Assembly (NCBI GenBank): GCA_023525715.1
Contig: CM042016.1
Location: 83,016,882-83,080,881 of the forward strand
Length of the DNA: 64,000 nt
Source of the DNA: Cichorium intybus
Taxonomy: Eukaryota; Streptophyta; Magnoliopsida; Asterales; Asteraceae
Direction of reading: 5' to 3'
Position numbers and translations under genes: made by a program. The notes beneath the pieces are model-generated. The model ran no database searches and was not told the DNA's origin. It was given only the letters and a program-made list of their open reading frames with translations. Numbering within the stretch: position 1 is the stretch's first letter; each line of letters begins with the position of its first letter. Of this stretch, positions 35,604-47,330 are shown in pieces.

Positions 35604-38600
35604 TGTAACGACCCAAAAATCTTGAATTTATATTCAAAATAATTCTTTGAAAGTTTTAAATTCATGTAACAGGAAAAATAGAAAATTTCCAAGAATTTGG
35701 AAAAAAATTAGTGAAGAAGGGTAAAATGGTCATTTGACATCAAAATGACTTTTAAGTAATAAAAATATGATTTTGGGGATAATATGTGATGATATAAACT
35801 TAAAAAGAAGAATTTTGAGATTTGGGGACAGTTTTTGTAAAAGAATCGAACAAGAAGGGCCAAAGTGCCATTTCTTAAAACTAGAGGGCAATTTAGTCTT
35901 TTACCATGTTTTGGACTTGGGTATAAATATTTTAGAGTTTGGGGTAAAAATGAAAGAAGACAAACCTTAGAATGATATAAAATGAATTTTGTGCCATTTT
36001 GGGACAAAATAAAACTATAGGGACTAAAGTGCCATTAAGGCAAAGTTCATAAGTATACAAAGCAGAAAATATCTGCATTTCCATTCATAATTACGGGAGA
36101 GTTCTTGAGAGTGATAAGAGATCAAGTCTTGAAGATCATGAGGAATTGGAAGAAACTACTTGGAATTTGAAGAATTCCAAGCTTTTTAAGGTTAGTAATT
36201 TTGTTTTTAGCAATGTTTAACCCAATTCCCGTGAGCATGTTACTGTAGCTTCGAAAATTCAGTGGCTAGAGAAGGATTATCCTATGATTCCTAGCCTTAG
36301 TTTGTGCCATAATCACTAACTAAACCTAGTTTCACCATTTAAAGTGTTAAACATCAAAAGATAAGAATTTTAGCTCAAGAACCCTAGAAATGGGTTTGTG
36401 AAATTGAAAGTGATTTTTATTGTTTTGTTAGGTTCTAATAATCACTTAAGATGTATAAATACATTCCTAAGTGATTGATTTCAAAAATTTGCATTTTTGG
36501 TGAAAATTGTCAAAAACGGGATTTTGTGAAAATAAGTCAAATTATGAGTTTGAAAATGATTGTAAATGATCTAATAAGCTTATAGTGTTATAAAAGACAT
36601 GAGAAATTAATTCCAATCTTGGAAATTCATTAAAATGATTTTTTTGAGTAAAAATGAGTTTTTGGAGATGATTTCAATCAAAAGTGATGAAATTGAAGAA
36701 ACTATGGTTTAGATGTATAAAGGAGTTGTTATTTTAGTCCTAGAATGATTCTAAACTAATTAAGTCAAGTATTAAGAACATATCTTAAAAATCATCAAAG
36801 TATGTTGCTATTGTTGAAAAATTGGAATTTTGTCAAAAGCCTTAGAATTCAATTTTATATGATCAAATTAATCCTAAAGGGTTTTAATGAGTTCCATATG
36901 TGGTATTTGTTAAAATAAAGCAGTAGAAATGATTAATTTCAAACAAATTCGGTTTTTGGATCAAAAATGCAAAAACGGGAATGTTTGGAAAAATAATCAA
37001 AATCTATGATTTTTATGATTAAAGACATGAAGTAAATGAATGGTTTTGGTCTTGGAACAAACCCTAGGGATTAAGTCATGTATTAAGGGCTTAATATGAG
37101 AAAATGGAAATTTGTAGCATAAAAATTGGGCAATTCTGGGCTGCTGATCAGCTGGCGGGGTGCGCCCATCCTTGGGCGCGGTGCGCCCAGCGGCAGATTT
37201 GAAAATGCAGTTTAGTCTCAATGTTCTCTGCCAAGTGATTTTAGTTTTTGAGATTTTCTTCAATACTTGTCCGTTTGACCTCAAATTTTAAACATAGGTC
37301 TAATATGTTATGAAACTTCATAAAAAATTGTCGGAATCGAATTACGACCCCCGAGGGTACTGTAGCAAAATACGTATAAAATACAACTTAACTAAAGTTG
37401 GTCATTTAAAAGTTATAGACTTGTTATGACCCAAGATAGTATTATAAGAACTCTAATGAGTTATAGAATCAGTTAGCATTAATGTTAATGTATAACATGT
37501 TAAATATAGGTCCATGCCAAGTGACTAACGGATCAAAAGAGTATAAATACAAAGAACGTGTAGTCAGTCTCCTAGCAACACATCAGGTGAGTACATGCAG
37601 TATTTTACCCACTCTGGGGTACATGGCAAGTAAGTATTTTTAAGATTTCTTATCAAATCTTAAGTGTGAAAGTATAATGCTATAATATTGAAGCTATGTT
37701 TTGGTCTATGAGCCAATTATGTGAAAATGTGTTTTGGTCCATGAACCAAATATATGAAGGTATATATATTTTGAATACAAGTTATACTTGTTTGAAAGTA
37801 TGAATAGGCATATAGCCACAATATGTTTAAGAAGTATGTTTCAGTTACAAGTTGTATATATATTTTTTTTTAGTATGATTTGGCATTAAGCCTAAAATGT
37901 TATATAGATATGTTTTAAACATATGGTTTATGAGAAATGTTCAAGCTAGTAGCAAGTTTTTATATGACTGGTAATTGTAGCAAGCAGCATTAGTAAGGGA
38001 ACTATGTTCCAACCTACCCGGGTTAGGTAAGGGATCTACTGGGGGCGAGCCCCATCGCGAAGTAGATTGCCTCAGCACTTCTATGGTAAGGATTGATCCG
38101 TTCTTTCTAGCCATAGAGACTTGGGGTATCACTTATAGTGATTAATGCCCTAAGTATAAAAATCCAGCAAGCTTACAAAACCAGTCAAAGAAAGTAAGAA
38201 CAATGTTATTTTCGTAAAGTATGTCGAATAATGATTTACTTGAAAAGTAAAGAGTTGTACTATGTTTCTATTATAAAGTTTTGAAAGAATGTAATTATGC
38301 AAAAGAAGGTTATGAAATATTTTCAAGAAGTAAAAGCATATTATGATATTTATATAAAGATTTGACAAAAGTTTATGCTTTAAGTTTTATAAAAGTTGGT
38401 AAAGAAGTTAAAGGTTGAGTCTAAAACTCATGTAACTCACGAGACATTATTGTCTTACGTATTCTATTTTATGCCATGTATTCCAGGTTAAATGCTATAC
38501 TATAATTGGGAGAAGTTTAGCTGGAGTGGAGCCCACATAGCTCCTATTTTTGACTTAAGGTTAAATCCTTTCTTGCTTACTATGGTTAGTTTTGATATAG

Positions 38601-38720
38601 ATTTGTACACCCACTATTTTAAACATGCAAGTAATCGGTTTTTGATAAACCGTATTTTTGTATTCATGAAATTTTATGAAAAACCATAGTATTTGCAAAC
38701 AGTAGAAATGGGGTGTCACA
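35604..38720 (+). repeat. 5' LTR (3117 bp)
   Basis: Begins TGTAACGACCC, ends GGGGTGTCACA. TATAAATA at 37542-37549 precedes the probable transcript start. A strong donor CAG/GTGAGT (37586/37587) and a possible acceptor near 38486 lie downstream, so a leader intron is conceivable. A GC-rich direct repeat of GGTGCGCCCA stands out at 37155-37192. Short open frames inside are repeated identically in the 3' LTR and are not genes. Confidence 0.93.
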
Positions 38721-38723
38721 AGT

Positions 38724-38735
38724 TGGTATCAGAGC
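38724..38735 (+). other. Primer-binding site (tRNA-Met)
   Basis: TGGTATCAGAGC, exact match to the usual tRNA-iMet-complementary site, three bases after the 5' LTR. Confidence 0.93.
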
Positions 38736-39621
38736 CATAGTTTAAGCGAATTAGGATTGGCTTGTTCCACTCCTAGGCTTAAACTCACGCTATAAGAAGT
38801 CAGTTTATGAAAGTATACTATATGAAGTCTTAAATGATTAAGACATTATGTATTATTTAACATAAGTGGATATATAACACTAAGAAGTGTTAAGTTAACG
38901 TTTAAAATGAACAGAAATCTGACCGTTAGGAAACATTATATGATATTTTCCGTAACCGTCTAAATTTATTAAAGACTACGTTTATAAAGTAATAAGATTT
39001 CTATTAGTGATCACATGTATTTATATGGTGTTTTATGATAAAGGAACCAGTGTCCCGTGAAACCTTGTGGTAACAGCAGAATCAATATGTATAGGTGATT
39101 ATGGTAATATGGGCCCGTATTATCATAATCACAGGATATGTATTGAGACTACTGGAACCGTAAAGGAATTATGGCAGTCTGGTGAGTAAGGTTGTAAAGA
39201 GAGTAATAAGAATAACATAGAGGTTATATGCCTATGTAATAAGTATTAAAGGTTAATGCAGTGGATATATACCACTTAATATGACAAGGTAAAAGAAATT
39301 AATAAGGTAATTAATACTCCCGAGACAATATGAAAGGAACCAGTAAAAGAGACATAGCCTGAAGGAATAAATATATTGAAAATGTTAATGGAGCATATAG
39401 TACAAATATAAAAGAAAAAGTATAACTGAAAATTTTGTTGTCTAACGGAAACGAATTATGATTATAGAATAAAGATAAAAGTAGTGTCACTACAGTGACC
39501 AAAGAAAGAAAGATTGGAAAATAACAATAATAATAAATAAAAGTAGTAATACATCGATACATGTGACCCATTACTATAACTTTATATTAATACATTAAGA
39601 AAAGTTTACAGAACTAGTAGC

Positions 39622-41250
39622 CTAAACTGAAGAATCAGAAGGAAGCGAAAAAAGATCTTCTACACTCCACTCTTTGTCTTCTGTAGGTCGACTTGTACCT
39701 TCTTGAGGATTTGGAAGGGGTATGTTTTCAGTTATTGGAGGAGGAGCTCCAAGGCGTGGGGTCTCGATAGGGTTAGAACCCGTAACCCCATGATTATGCG
39801 CTAAATATTGACCCATTTGGGGTGTGTGTAAGTAGGGAAGTGAAGAGGAAGGGTTCCAATTTGGAACCAGTTGGGGGTAGCTATAAGAAGGAGGAAAACA
39901 GGATAGGTTACCTACAGAGCCTCCAAAATTCCCCTCACTCACAGGCTCGAGTAAACCAGGATTAATACTACTCATACCAGAATTAGATGGCAGAGATTGA
40001 TGCTGTGTATGAGTTCTTGATGACGTTTCCCCCTTTTCCAGAAATTTTCTTTTCTTATATTCAACCTTATGAGCAGCCTGTATCAGTTTCTTTGTTCCTT
40101 CTGTTAAACCTGATTGCGACCCTTCAATTATTGCTTCTTTCTCCCTTTTTAGGTTGGGTAATAAATCTTTCGATAATCCTGCTGCTCCTCTAAACTCGTT
40201 GCCAAATTCCTGTGACACAAATAACTTTAGTAATTACAATTTTATGATATATAAAAAGAAATGCAATTCTTTACCTCAACACGATCAATAAGAGTTTGCA
40301 TACTCTTAAGTTGTCGTTGGGGCCAATGATCGATACCTAAATCTCTACAGCGTTTTTTTAACTGTGTCGATCCAATGTTGAGTTCTTTCGCAGCTTTCTC
40401 AATTGGTTCATTAAAGTGTTCAGCTATTGTTTCTCTACTTAATGAGTGTCTGAAACCTCTTCTACTGCCAGCTACTGTGGTTGTCGGAGTTGAAGGATTG
40501 AGTTCAAATGTATTATTATTATTATTTGGGATCATTTGAACATGATCCTGATTTTCTGAACCAAAGATGGACATTGATTCATTAAAATCAGTAGCTTCTA
40601 CCGGTGGTAATTGTAGATTTTCACTCATGGACCCAGGATTCTGAAATCCTTCTAGGTTCCTTTGAATCAACTGAAGCTGATTTTGATATTGAAAACCAAC
40701 CCCAAGTTCGAGATTCATTTCAATATTAATGTTATGAGTTGTTTGTAATTGACTTTCATTCTGAATGCCAGTCATGAATCCTTGATTCATGAAGATGATC
40801 TCATTACTCGTTGAGGGTACGTCGATGAATGGATTGTAGCCAGATAAATTATCCACAGATGGGTCTACAAACAACAATTATCATATGATAAAACAAAATT
40901 GAATATTCATAAAAGCAATCATTTAAAAGAATTTAACCTGGTAGAAGGTGTGGAGTTTGATTAAGTGCATGGTCTAAAGATACATTCACCAAATCGTCTA
41001 AGTTGATGTTTAGCTCGGGAAAAATTCTCGGCTCTTCGTTGAGTGGCTCTATTGATAGTATATCTAGAAGACTGTATCATAATTAATAATCAAACAAAAT
41101 ATTAGAAAGAAAAATGAAAAACAAATAATGGATGTTTAGAATGTTAAAGTCACCGAACTCCGGCAAAGATGTCTGATCTGAAGGACCCTCTCCTTGCGGA
41201 AAACCAGGTCCAGGGTTTGGCAGATCGCCCATTGAAGATCTGTTTTCCAT
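39622..41250 (-). CDS. RWP-RK domain protein gene captured in the retroelement, four exons, uninterrupted
   Basis: Exons 41250-41154, 41063-40938, 40864-40275 and 40209-39622 join in frame (1401 nt, 466 residues plus TAG), and every intron has GT-AG borders. Residues about 208-271 form an RWP-RK DNA-binding domain: a helix with His-Phe-Asn-Glu-Pro, Lys-Ala-Ala-Lys-Glu-Leu, then Leu-Lys-Lys-Arg-Cys-Arg and the signature read here as His-Trp-Pro-Gln-Arg-Gln. The signature departs from Arg-Trp-Pro-X-Arg-Lys at two positions. A basic helical segment follows (residues 275-330). The C terminus is Ser/Pro-rich with an acidic end. No PB1 domain is present, so it is closer to RKD-type than NIN-like proteins. 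Such factors bind DNA; RKDs act in egg-cell and gametophyte identity. Orientation is opposite to the element. Confidence 0.85.
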
Positions 41251-41346
41251 GACTCAGCTTTAAATATGAGTTCGTATATGAACAATCTAGTGATAGAAGA
41301 GAATGAGATTGAAAATGAACGTGGAAATAAATGATGCTACTTACGT

Positions 41347-41359
41347 GTATATATATATA
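41347..41359 (-). promoter_or_regulatory. Possible TATA box of the captured RWP-RK gene
   Basis: TATATATATATA lies about 100 bp upstream of the ATG on the minus strand, inside the element, so the capture may include the gene's promoter. Confidence 0.45.
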
Positions 41360-42444
41360 GCATTTTGCAGCTGGAACCGAAAGGACGCATGTAATTGAAA
41401 GCACAATTCATGTTCTTATTACCAAAATTCAAACCATCTACAGTGGATGCGACCCTTCACTACCCCGAGTGCCGGTTAATTTTCAAAATTCACTGCTAAA
41501 CTCTAGTGATAAAGGGATATTGATGAGATTTTTTTGGAATAAAGGTGAATAAAGTGGTGTCGTTTATTGATTACTTAATTGCACAGACTGTTGTTGGCTG
41601 TTGATTATTAGTGATGTGATGTCACATAAAAACAAAGTGTACGACCTATCTGTTAACATTTGAGAGGTATTGACCAATAATATGGTGGAAAGGTAAAAAG
41701 ATTCACGACATGTATGAATAGATACATGTAAAATATAGAGTAGAAAATAATGACAGTAATAATTGATTGTAAATGTATGAAAATTAGTAAGGATGTGAAA
41801 TAAAACAAAAAGGAATGTATTCCTTATGTGTGTGACAAGTCGAGAAATTGTTAATAGATGACAAGAATAATAAAGTGAAGTTTAAAAGATCTAACGAATA
41901 GTTATGTAAAGATAAGAAGTTGAAAACTTCTAAAAAGAAAGAAGAAGTTATGTTTAAGTGAAATGTCTGTTAAGGGACAAAATCTATACAAGGAAAAGAA
42001 TTTGTGTATTTAAGAAATTGTATAAATACGAATTATGTATTAATATATTTAGTCATATTTGGAACTTTTAAAAGTAAAGAATGTTGTGAGTATAATCTCA
42101 CATGTGGTAGTAAAGATATAAGAAGAATTCGAAAGTAGATTGCTATTTTGATAAAAGTATGAAAGTATGGACCTATTTTGTAGAATGAGCTTTACTAAGA
42201 TATTTTGTATACAAATGAAATGAAGCATAAAAGAATGTAACGAGAATATATAGTATGGAGTATGAATGAACGACTAAAATGTTGAGAAAACGGATAAAAT
42301 GACCGAAAGGGCATTTTGGTCATTTAATAAAAGTAATGTATATATTGAAATAAGAAAGTAAAAAGTTATTTCTTCAAAGATAAAGAGTATAAGTATAAAT
42401 CACACTATTAAAATACGAAAAGATTCCGAGGACGGAATCCTAAT

Positions 42445-42454
42445 AAGGGGGAGG
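42445..42454 (+). other. Polypurine tract of the element
   Basis: AAGGGGGAGG stands five bases before the 3' LTR, the expected plus-strand primer. Confidence 0.85.
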
Positions 42455-42458
42455 TAGT

Positions 42459-45400
42459 TGTAACGACCCAAAAATCTTGAATTTATATTCAAAATAATTC
42501 TTTGAAAGTTTTAAATTCATGTAACAGGAAAAATAGAAAATTTCCAAGAATTTGGAAAAAAATTAGTGAAGAAGGGTAAAATGGTCATTTGACATCAAAA
42601 TGACTTTTAAGTAATAAAAATATGATTTTGGGGATAATATGTGATGATATAAACTTAAAAAGAAGAATTTTGAGATTTGGGGACAGTTTTTGTAAAAGAA
42701 TCGAACAAGAAGGGCCAAAGTGTCATTTCTTAAAACTAGAGGGCAATTTAGTCTTTTACCATGTTTTGGACTTGGGTATAAATATTTTAGAGTTTGGGGT
42801 AAAAATGAAAGAAGACAAACCTTAGAATGATATAAAATGAATTTTGTGCCATTTTGGGACAAAATAAAACTATAGGGACTAAAGTGCCATTAAGGCAAAG
42901 TTCATAAGTATACAAAGCAGAAAATATCTGCATTTCCATTCATAATTACGGGAGAGTTCTTGAGAGTGATAAGAGATCAAGTCTTGAAGATCATGAGGAA
43001 TTGGAAGAAACTACTTGGAATTTGAAGAATTCCAAGCTTTTTAAGGTTAGTAATTTTGTTTTTAGCAATGTTTAACCCAATTCCCGTGAGCATGTTACTG
43101 TAGCTTCGAAAATTCAGTGGCTAGAGAAGGATTATCCTATGATTCCTAGCCTTAGTTTGTGCCATAATCACTAACTAAACCTAGTTTCACCATTTAAAGT
43201 GTTAAACATCAAAAGATAAGAATTTTAGCTCAAGAACCCTAGAAATGGGTTTGTGAAATTGAAAGTGATTTTTATTGTTTTGTTAGGTTCTAATAATCAC
43301 TTAAGATGTATAAATACATTCCTAAGTGATTGATTTCAAAAATTTGCATTTTTGGTGAAAATTGTCAAAAACGGGATTTTGTGAAAATAAGTCAAATTAT
43401 GAGTTTGAAAATGATTGTAAATGATCTAATAAGCTTATAGTGTTATAAAAGACATGAGAAATTAATTCCAATCTTGGAAATTCATTAAAATGATTTTTTT
43501 GAGTAAAAATGAGTTTTTGGAGATGATTTCAATCAAAAGTGATGAAATTGAAGAAACTATGGTTTAGATGTATAAAGGAGTTGTTATTTTAGTCCTAGAA
43601 TGATTCTAAACTAATTAAGTCAAGTATTAAGAACATATCTTAAAAATCATCAAAGTATGTTGCTATTGTTGAAAAATTGGAATTTTGTCAAAAGCCTTAG
43701 AATTCAATTTTATATGATCAAATTAATCCTAAAGGGTTTTAATGAGTTCCATATGTGGTATTTGTTAAAATAAAGCAGTAGAAATGATTAATTTCAAACA
43801 AATTCGGTTTTTGGATCAAAAATGCAAAAACGGGAATGTTTGGAAAAATAATCAAAATCTATGATTTTTATGATTAAAGACATGAAGTAAATGAATGGTT
43901 TTGGTCTTGGAACAAACCCTAGGGATTAAGTCATGTATTAAGGGCTTAATATGAGAAAATGGAAATTTGTAGCATAAAAATTGGGCAATTCTGGGCTGCT
44001 GATCAGCTGGCGGGGTGCGCCCATCCTTGGGCGCGGTGCGCCCAGCGGCAGATTTGAAAATGCAGTTTAGTCTCAATGTTCTCTGCCAAGTGATTTTAGT
44101 TTTTGAGATTTTCTTCAATACTTGTCCGTTTGACCTCAAATTTTAAACATAGGTCTAATATGTTATGAAACTTCATAAAAAATTGTCGGAATCGAATTAC
44201 GACCCCCGAGGGTACTGTAGCAAAATACGTATAAAATACAACTTAACTAAAGTTGGTCATTTAAAAGTTATAGACTTGTTATGACCCAAGATAGTATTAT
44301 AAGAACTCTAATGAGTTATAGAATCAGTTAGCATTAATGTTAATGTATAACATGTTAAATATAGGTCCATGCCAAGTGACTAACGGATCAAAAGAGTATA
44401 AATACAAAGAACGTGTAGTCAGTCTCCTAGCAACACATCAGGTGAGTACATGCAGTATTTTACCCACTCTGGGGTACATGGCAAGTAAGTATTTTTAAGA
44501 TTTCTTATCAAATCTTAAGTGTGAAAGTATAATGCTATAATATTGAAGCTATGTTTTGGTCTATGAGCCAATTATGTGAAAATGTGTTTTGGTCCATGAA
44601 CCAAATATATGAAGGTATATATATTTTGAATACAAGTTATACTTGTTTGAAAGTATGAATAGGCATATAGCCACAATATGTTTAAGAAGTATGTTTCAGT
44701 TACAAGTTGTATATATATTTTTTTTTAGTATGATTTGGCATTAAGCCTAAAATGTTATATAGATATGTTTTAAACATATGGTTTATGAGAAATGTTCAAG
44801 CTAGTAGCAAGTTTTTATATGACTGGTAATTGTAGCAAGCAGCATTAGTAAGGGAACTATGTTCCAACCTACCCGGGTTAGGTAAGGGATCTACTGGGGG
44901 CGAGCCCCATCGCGAAGTAGATTGCCTCAGCACTTCTATGGTAAGGATTGATCCGTTCTTTCTAGCCATAGAGACTTGGGGTATCACTTATAGTGATTAA
45001 TGCCCTAAGTATAAAAATCCAGCAAGCTTACAAAACCAGTCAAAGAAAGTAAGAACAATGTTATTTTCGTAAAGTATGTCGAATAATGATTTACTTGAAA
45101 AGTAAAGAGTTGTACTATGTTTCTATTATAAAGTTTTGAAAGAATGTAATTATGCAAAAGAAGGTTATGAAATATTTTCAAGAAGTAAAAGCATATTATG
45201 ATATTTATATAAAGATTTGACAAAAGTTTATGCTTTAAGTTTTATAAAAGTTGGTAAAGAAGTTAAAGGTTGAGTCTAAAACTCATGTAACTCACGAGAC
45301 ATTATTGTCTTACGTATTCTATTTTATGCCATGTATTCCAGGTTAAATGCTATACTATAATTGGGAGAAGTTTAGCTGGAGTGGAGCCCACATAGCTCCT

Positions 45401-45575
45401 ATTTTTGACTTAAGGTTAAATCCTTTCTTGCTTACTATGGTTAGTTTTGATATAGATTTGTACACCCACTGTTTTAAACATGCAAGTAATCGGTTTTTGA
45501 TAAACCGTATTTTTGTATTCATGAAATTTTATAAAAAACCATAGTATTTGCAAACAGTAGAAATGGGGTGTCACA
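42459..45575 (+). repeat. 3' LTR (3117 bp)
   Basis: Same length as the 5' LTR and nearly identical, with the same TATA box, GC-rich block and terminal GGGGTGTCACA. Confidence 0.93.
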
Positions 45576-47330
45576 CCGATAACGTAAAATTTATCAAAAT
45601 ACAATTTTATGTTTCACTTAGGGTTACAATCGATATACAAATTCATAGGAAACTATTCTTGATGATAATAACTTATTACAAAATACAAAGTTTTAAATGA
45701 TGCTTTCCACTTCATCATAAAAATAATATCTTCTAGTCCAAAAGATCCATGTTAGTAGTCTATGTAACTACTAATCTCCTTCGGTACCTGGATGCATATC
45801 ATTTACAATAAAAGAGAATATGTAATACTTCCATCTCGTAAGATATATAAGTTTTAGACACAAAGCATTTAACCCCTTCAAATTTCATACCAAAACGTTT
45901 TTTATTTTATTCATAAAGCATAAGTTAATATATGTATTGTAACATCCACATTTTGGGGCGTTTACATTTTTAGTAGAAAAATAAAATATTTGTAAAATAA
46001 ATTAAACTAAATTAAATTAAATTCAAATAAAGAGAATAAACTTTGTAAATAAACAAAAGAAGTTAATATTAGAAATTTAAGGGCATTAAAGTGTTTAAAA
46101 GGACTGAATATAAGGATAAAACGAAAACTTATTATGGGAGGACTGGAAATGTTAAAGTATGAGAAACTTTCAAAATACCTAGAGTGAAGTAGGTTTTAAA
46201 ACCTATTAGTAAATCAACATGAAAGTTCTAAAAGATGAGATTTATAATAGTTGGAATTATGAACAAAGACCATTTGGAGATATTTAAGGGTGAGTGACTA
46301 ATCTTGGCAAATACTGGAAACTTAGTATTAGGGCAAAATAAACGGTTTAAGGGACAACCGTTTTTAATAATAGTTAATTAAGGGTTAAAGATGATATTTC
46401 TATGTTAGGAGTTCATGTTGGTATCTTTTTGTGATAACATTATGTATAAGGACTAAAAGTGACAATTATTCCAACATTGACTTTGATTACATTTGACTTA
46501 GTATTTGACTTAAATGGAAATGATATTTTTCCTAAGGGATTTAATGTGAAGTGTGAAGAAATAAACTTGGTTTGACTTTAGGATCACTAAATTGGTAAAA
46601 AGGCTTAAGTTGAATGGTTAAGTTGCCAATAGACGATAGCAATACAATACAATACATATAACTATTTCATAGAAGTTCTAATTCTAAAGCATTTGGTTTC
46701 ATACTAGAAATATTAATCATAAACTAGCACTTGTGACATATACCAAGTAAAAATATATACTCACTTTAAATCTTTAATAGTTTGATCAAATCAATATAAT
46801 GCCTCTTCTTGTACCTTTTCTTTTTCGTTCTATATAGTTATCACATTAAAGGATTAATATACTAGCAATGTTTCCACTATGGACAATAAATACTTTTTTC
46901 AAACCCAATTTGGTCGTTTGGTTCTTTTAACCATAGTGGCAAATCTTTGGGTAGCATATATTTAAACCTTCATACTTCTAATTCAATTCATGATGAGCAT
47001 TCAACTAAGTAACTTTATCTGATACATGTTATTTTTATTGGATAACATATATTATTCAATTATCTAACATCAATCTAACCACACCATCAATTCATCAAAA
47101 CTAATTAAAAACATAATTTTAATCCATACAAAAGAAAGGAAATGGATTCTTACCTTTAAATCTGGAGTTGTATGTGAAAAAAGATTGATTTGCCTTTGAT
47201 TCACCTTTGAGATGTGATTTCACACACCAAATACACCAAGAACATGCACAAAAGTGTTCTAGAGAGTTTTAGAGTGAAATGGATGCAAAATTAGTGGAAC
47301 CGACAAGATTTACGTACCCTCACACATTAG
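45576..47330 (-). mobile_element. Probable continuation of the interrupted minus-strand LTR
   Basis: Minus-strand text near 45840 (CTTACGAGATGGAAG) parallels the CTCACGAGACATTATTG block of the related LTR. The segment ends with pre-mRNA-like sequence near 47300. A plus-strand LTR-like start (TGTAACATCCACATTTTGGG) at about 45941 suggests a further truncated insertion up to about 46620. Boundaries are uncertain. Confidence 0.4.

Larger units (their letters stand above)
35604..45575 (+). mobile_element. Young non-autonomous LTR retrotransposon carrying a captured RWP-RK gene
   Basis: Two 3117-bp LTRs bracket 3738 bp. The primer site follows the 5' LTR and the polypurine tract precedes the 3' LTR, so the structure is a true element rather than two solo LTRs. 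No gag, protease, reverse transcriptase or integrase could be read internally. A multi-exon plant gene occupies 39622-41250 on the minus strand. I noticed three substitutions between the LTRs (35868/42723, 38616/45471, 38678/45533) and no length difference, which implies recent insertion. Flanks (CCAGT and CCGAT) do not match as a 5-bp duplication. Confidence 0.9.

Noticed and set aside
35708..36007. Minus-strand 99-codon frame, duplicated at 42563-42862
   Set aside because: LTR sequence; one amino-acid difference simply reflects an LTR substitution.
36997..37284. Minus-strand 95-codon frame, duplicated at 43852-44139
   Set aside because: Part of the long LTRs; duplicated because both LTRs are the same sequence.
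38721..42458. Possibility that the RWP-RK region is just a host gene between two unrelated solo LTRs
   Set aside because: A primer-binding site and a polypurine tract abut the inner LTR edges, which solo LTRs would not have; a synteny test would still be welcome.
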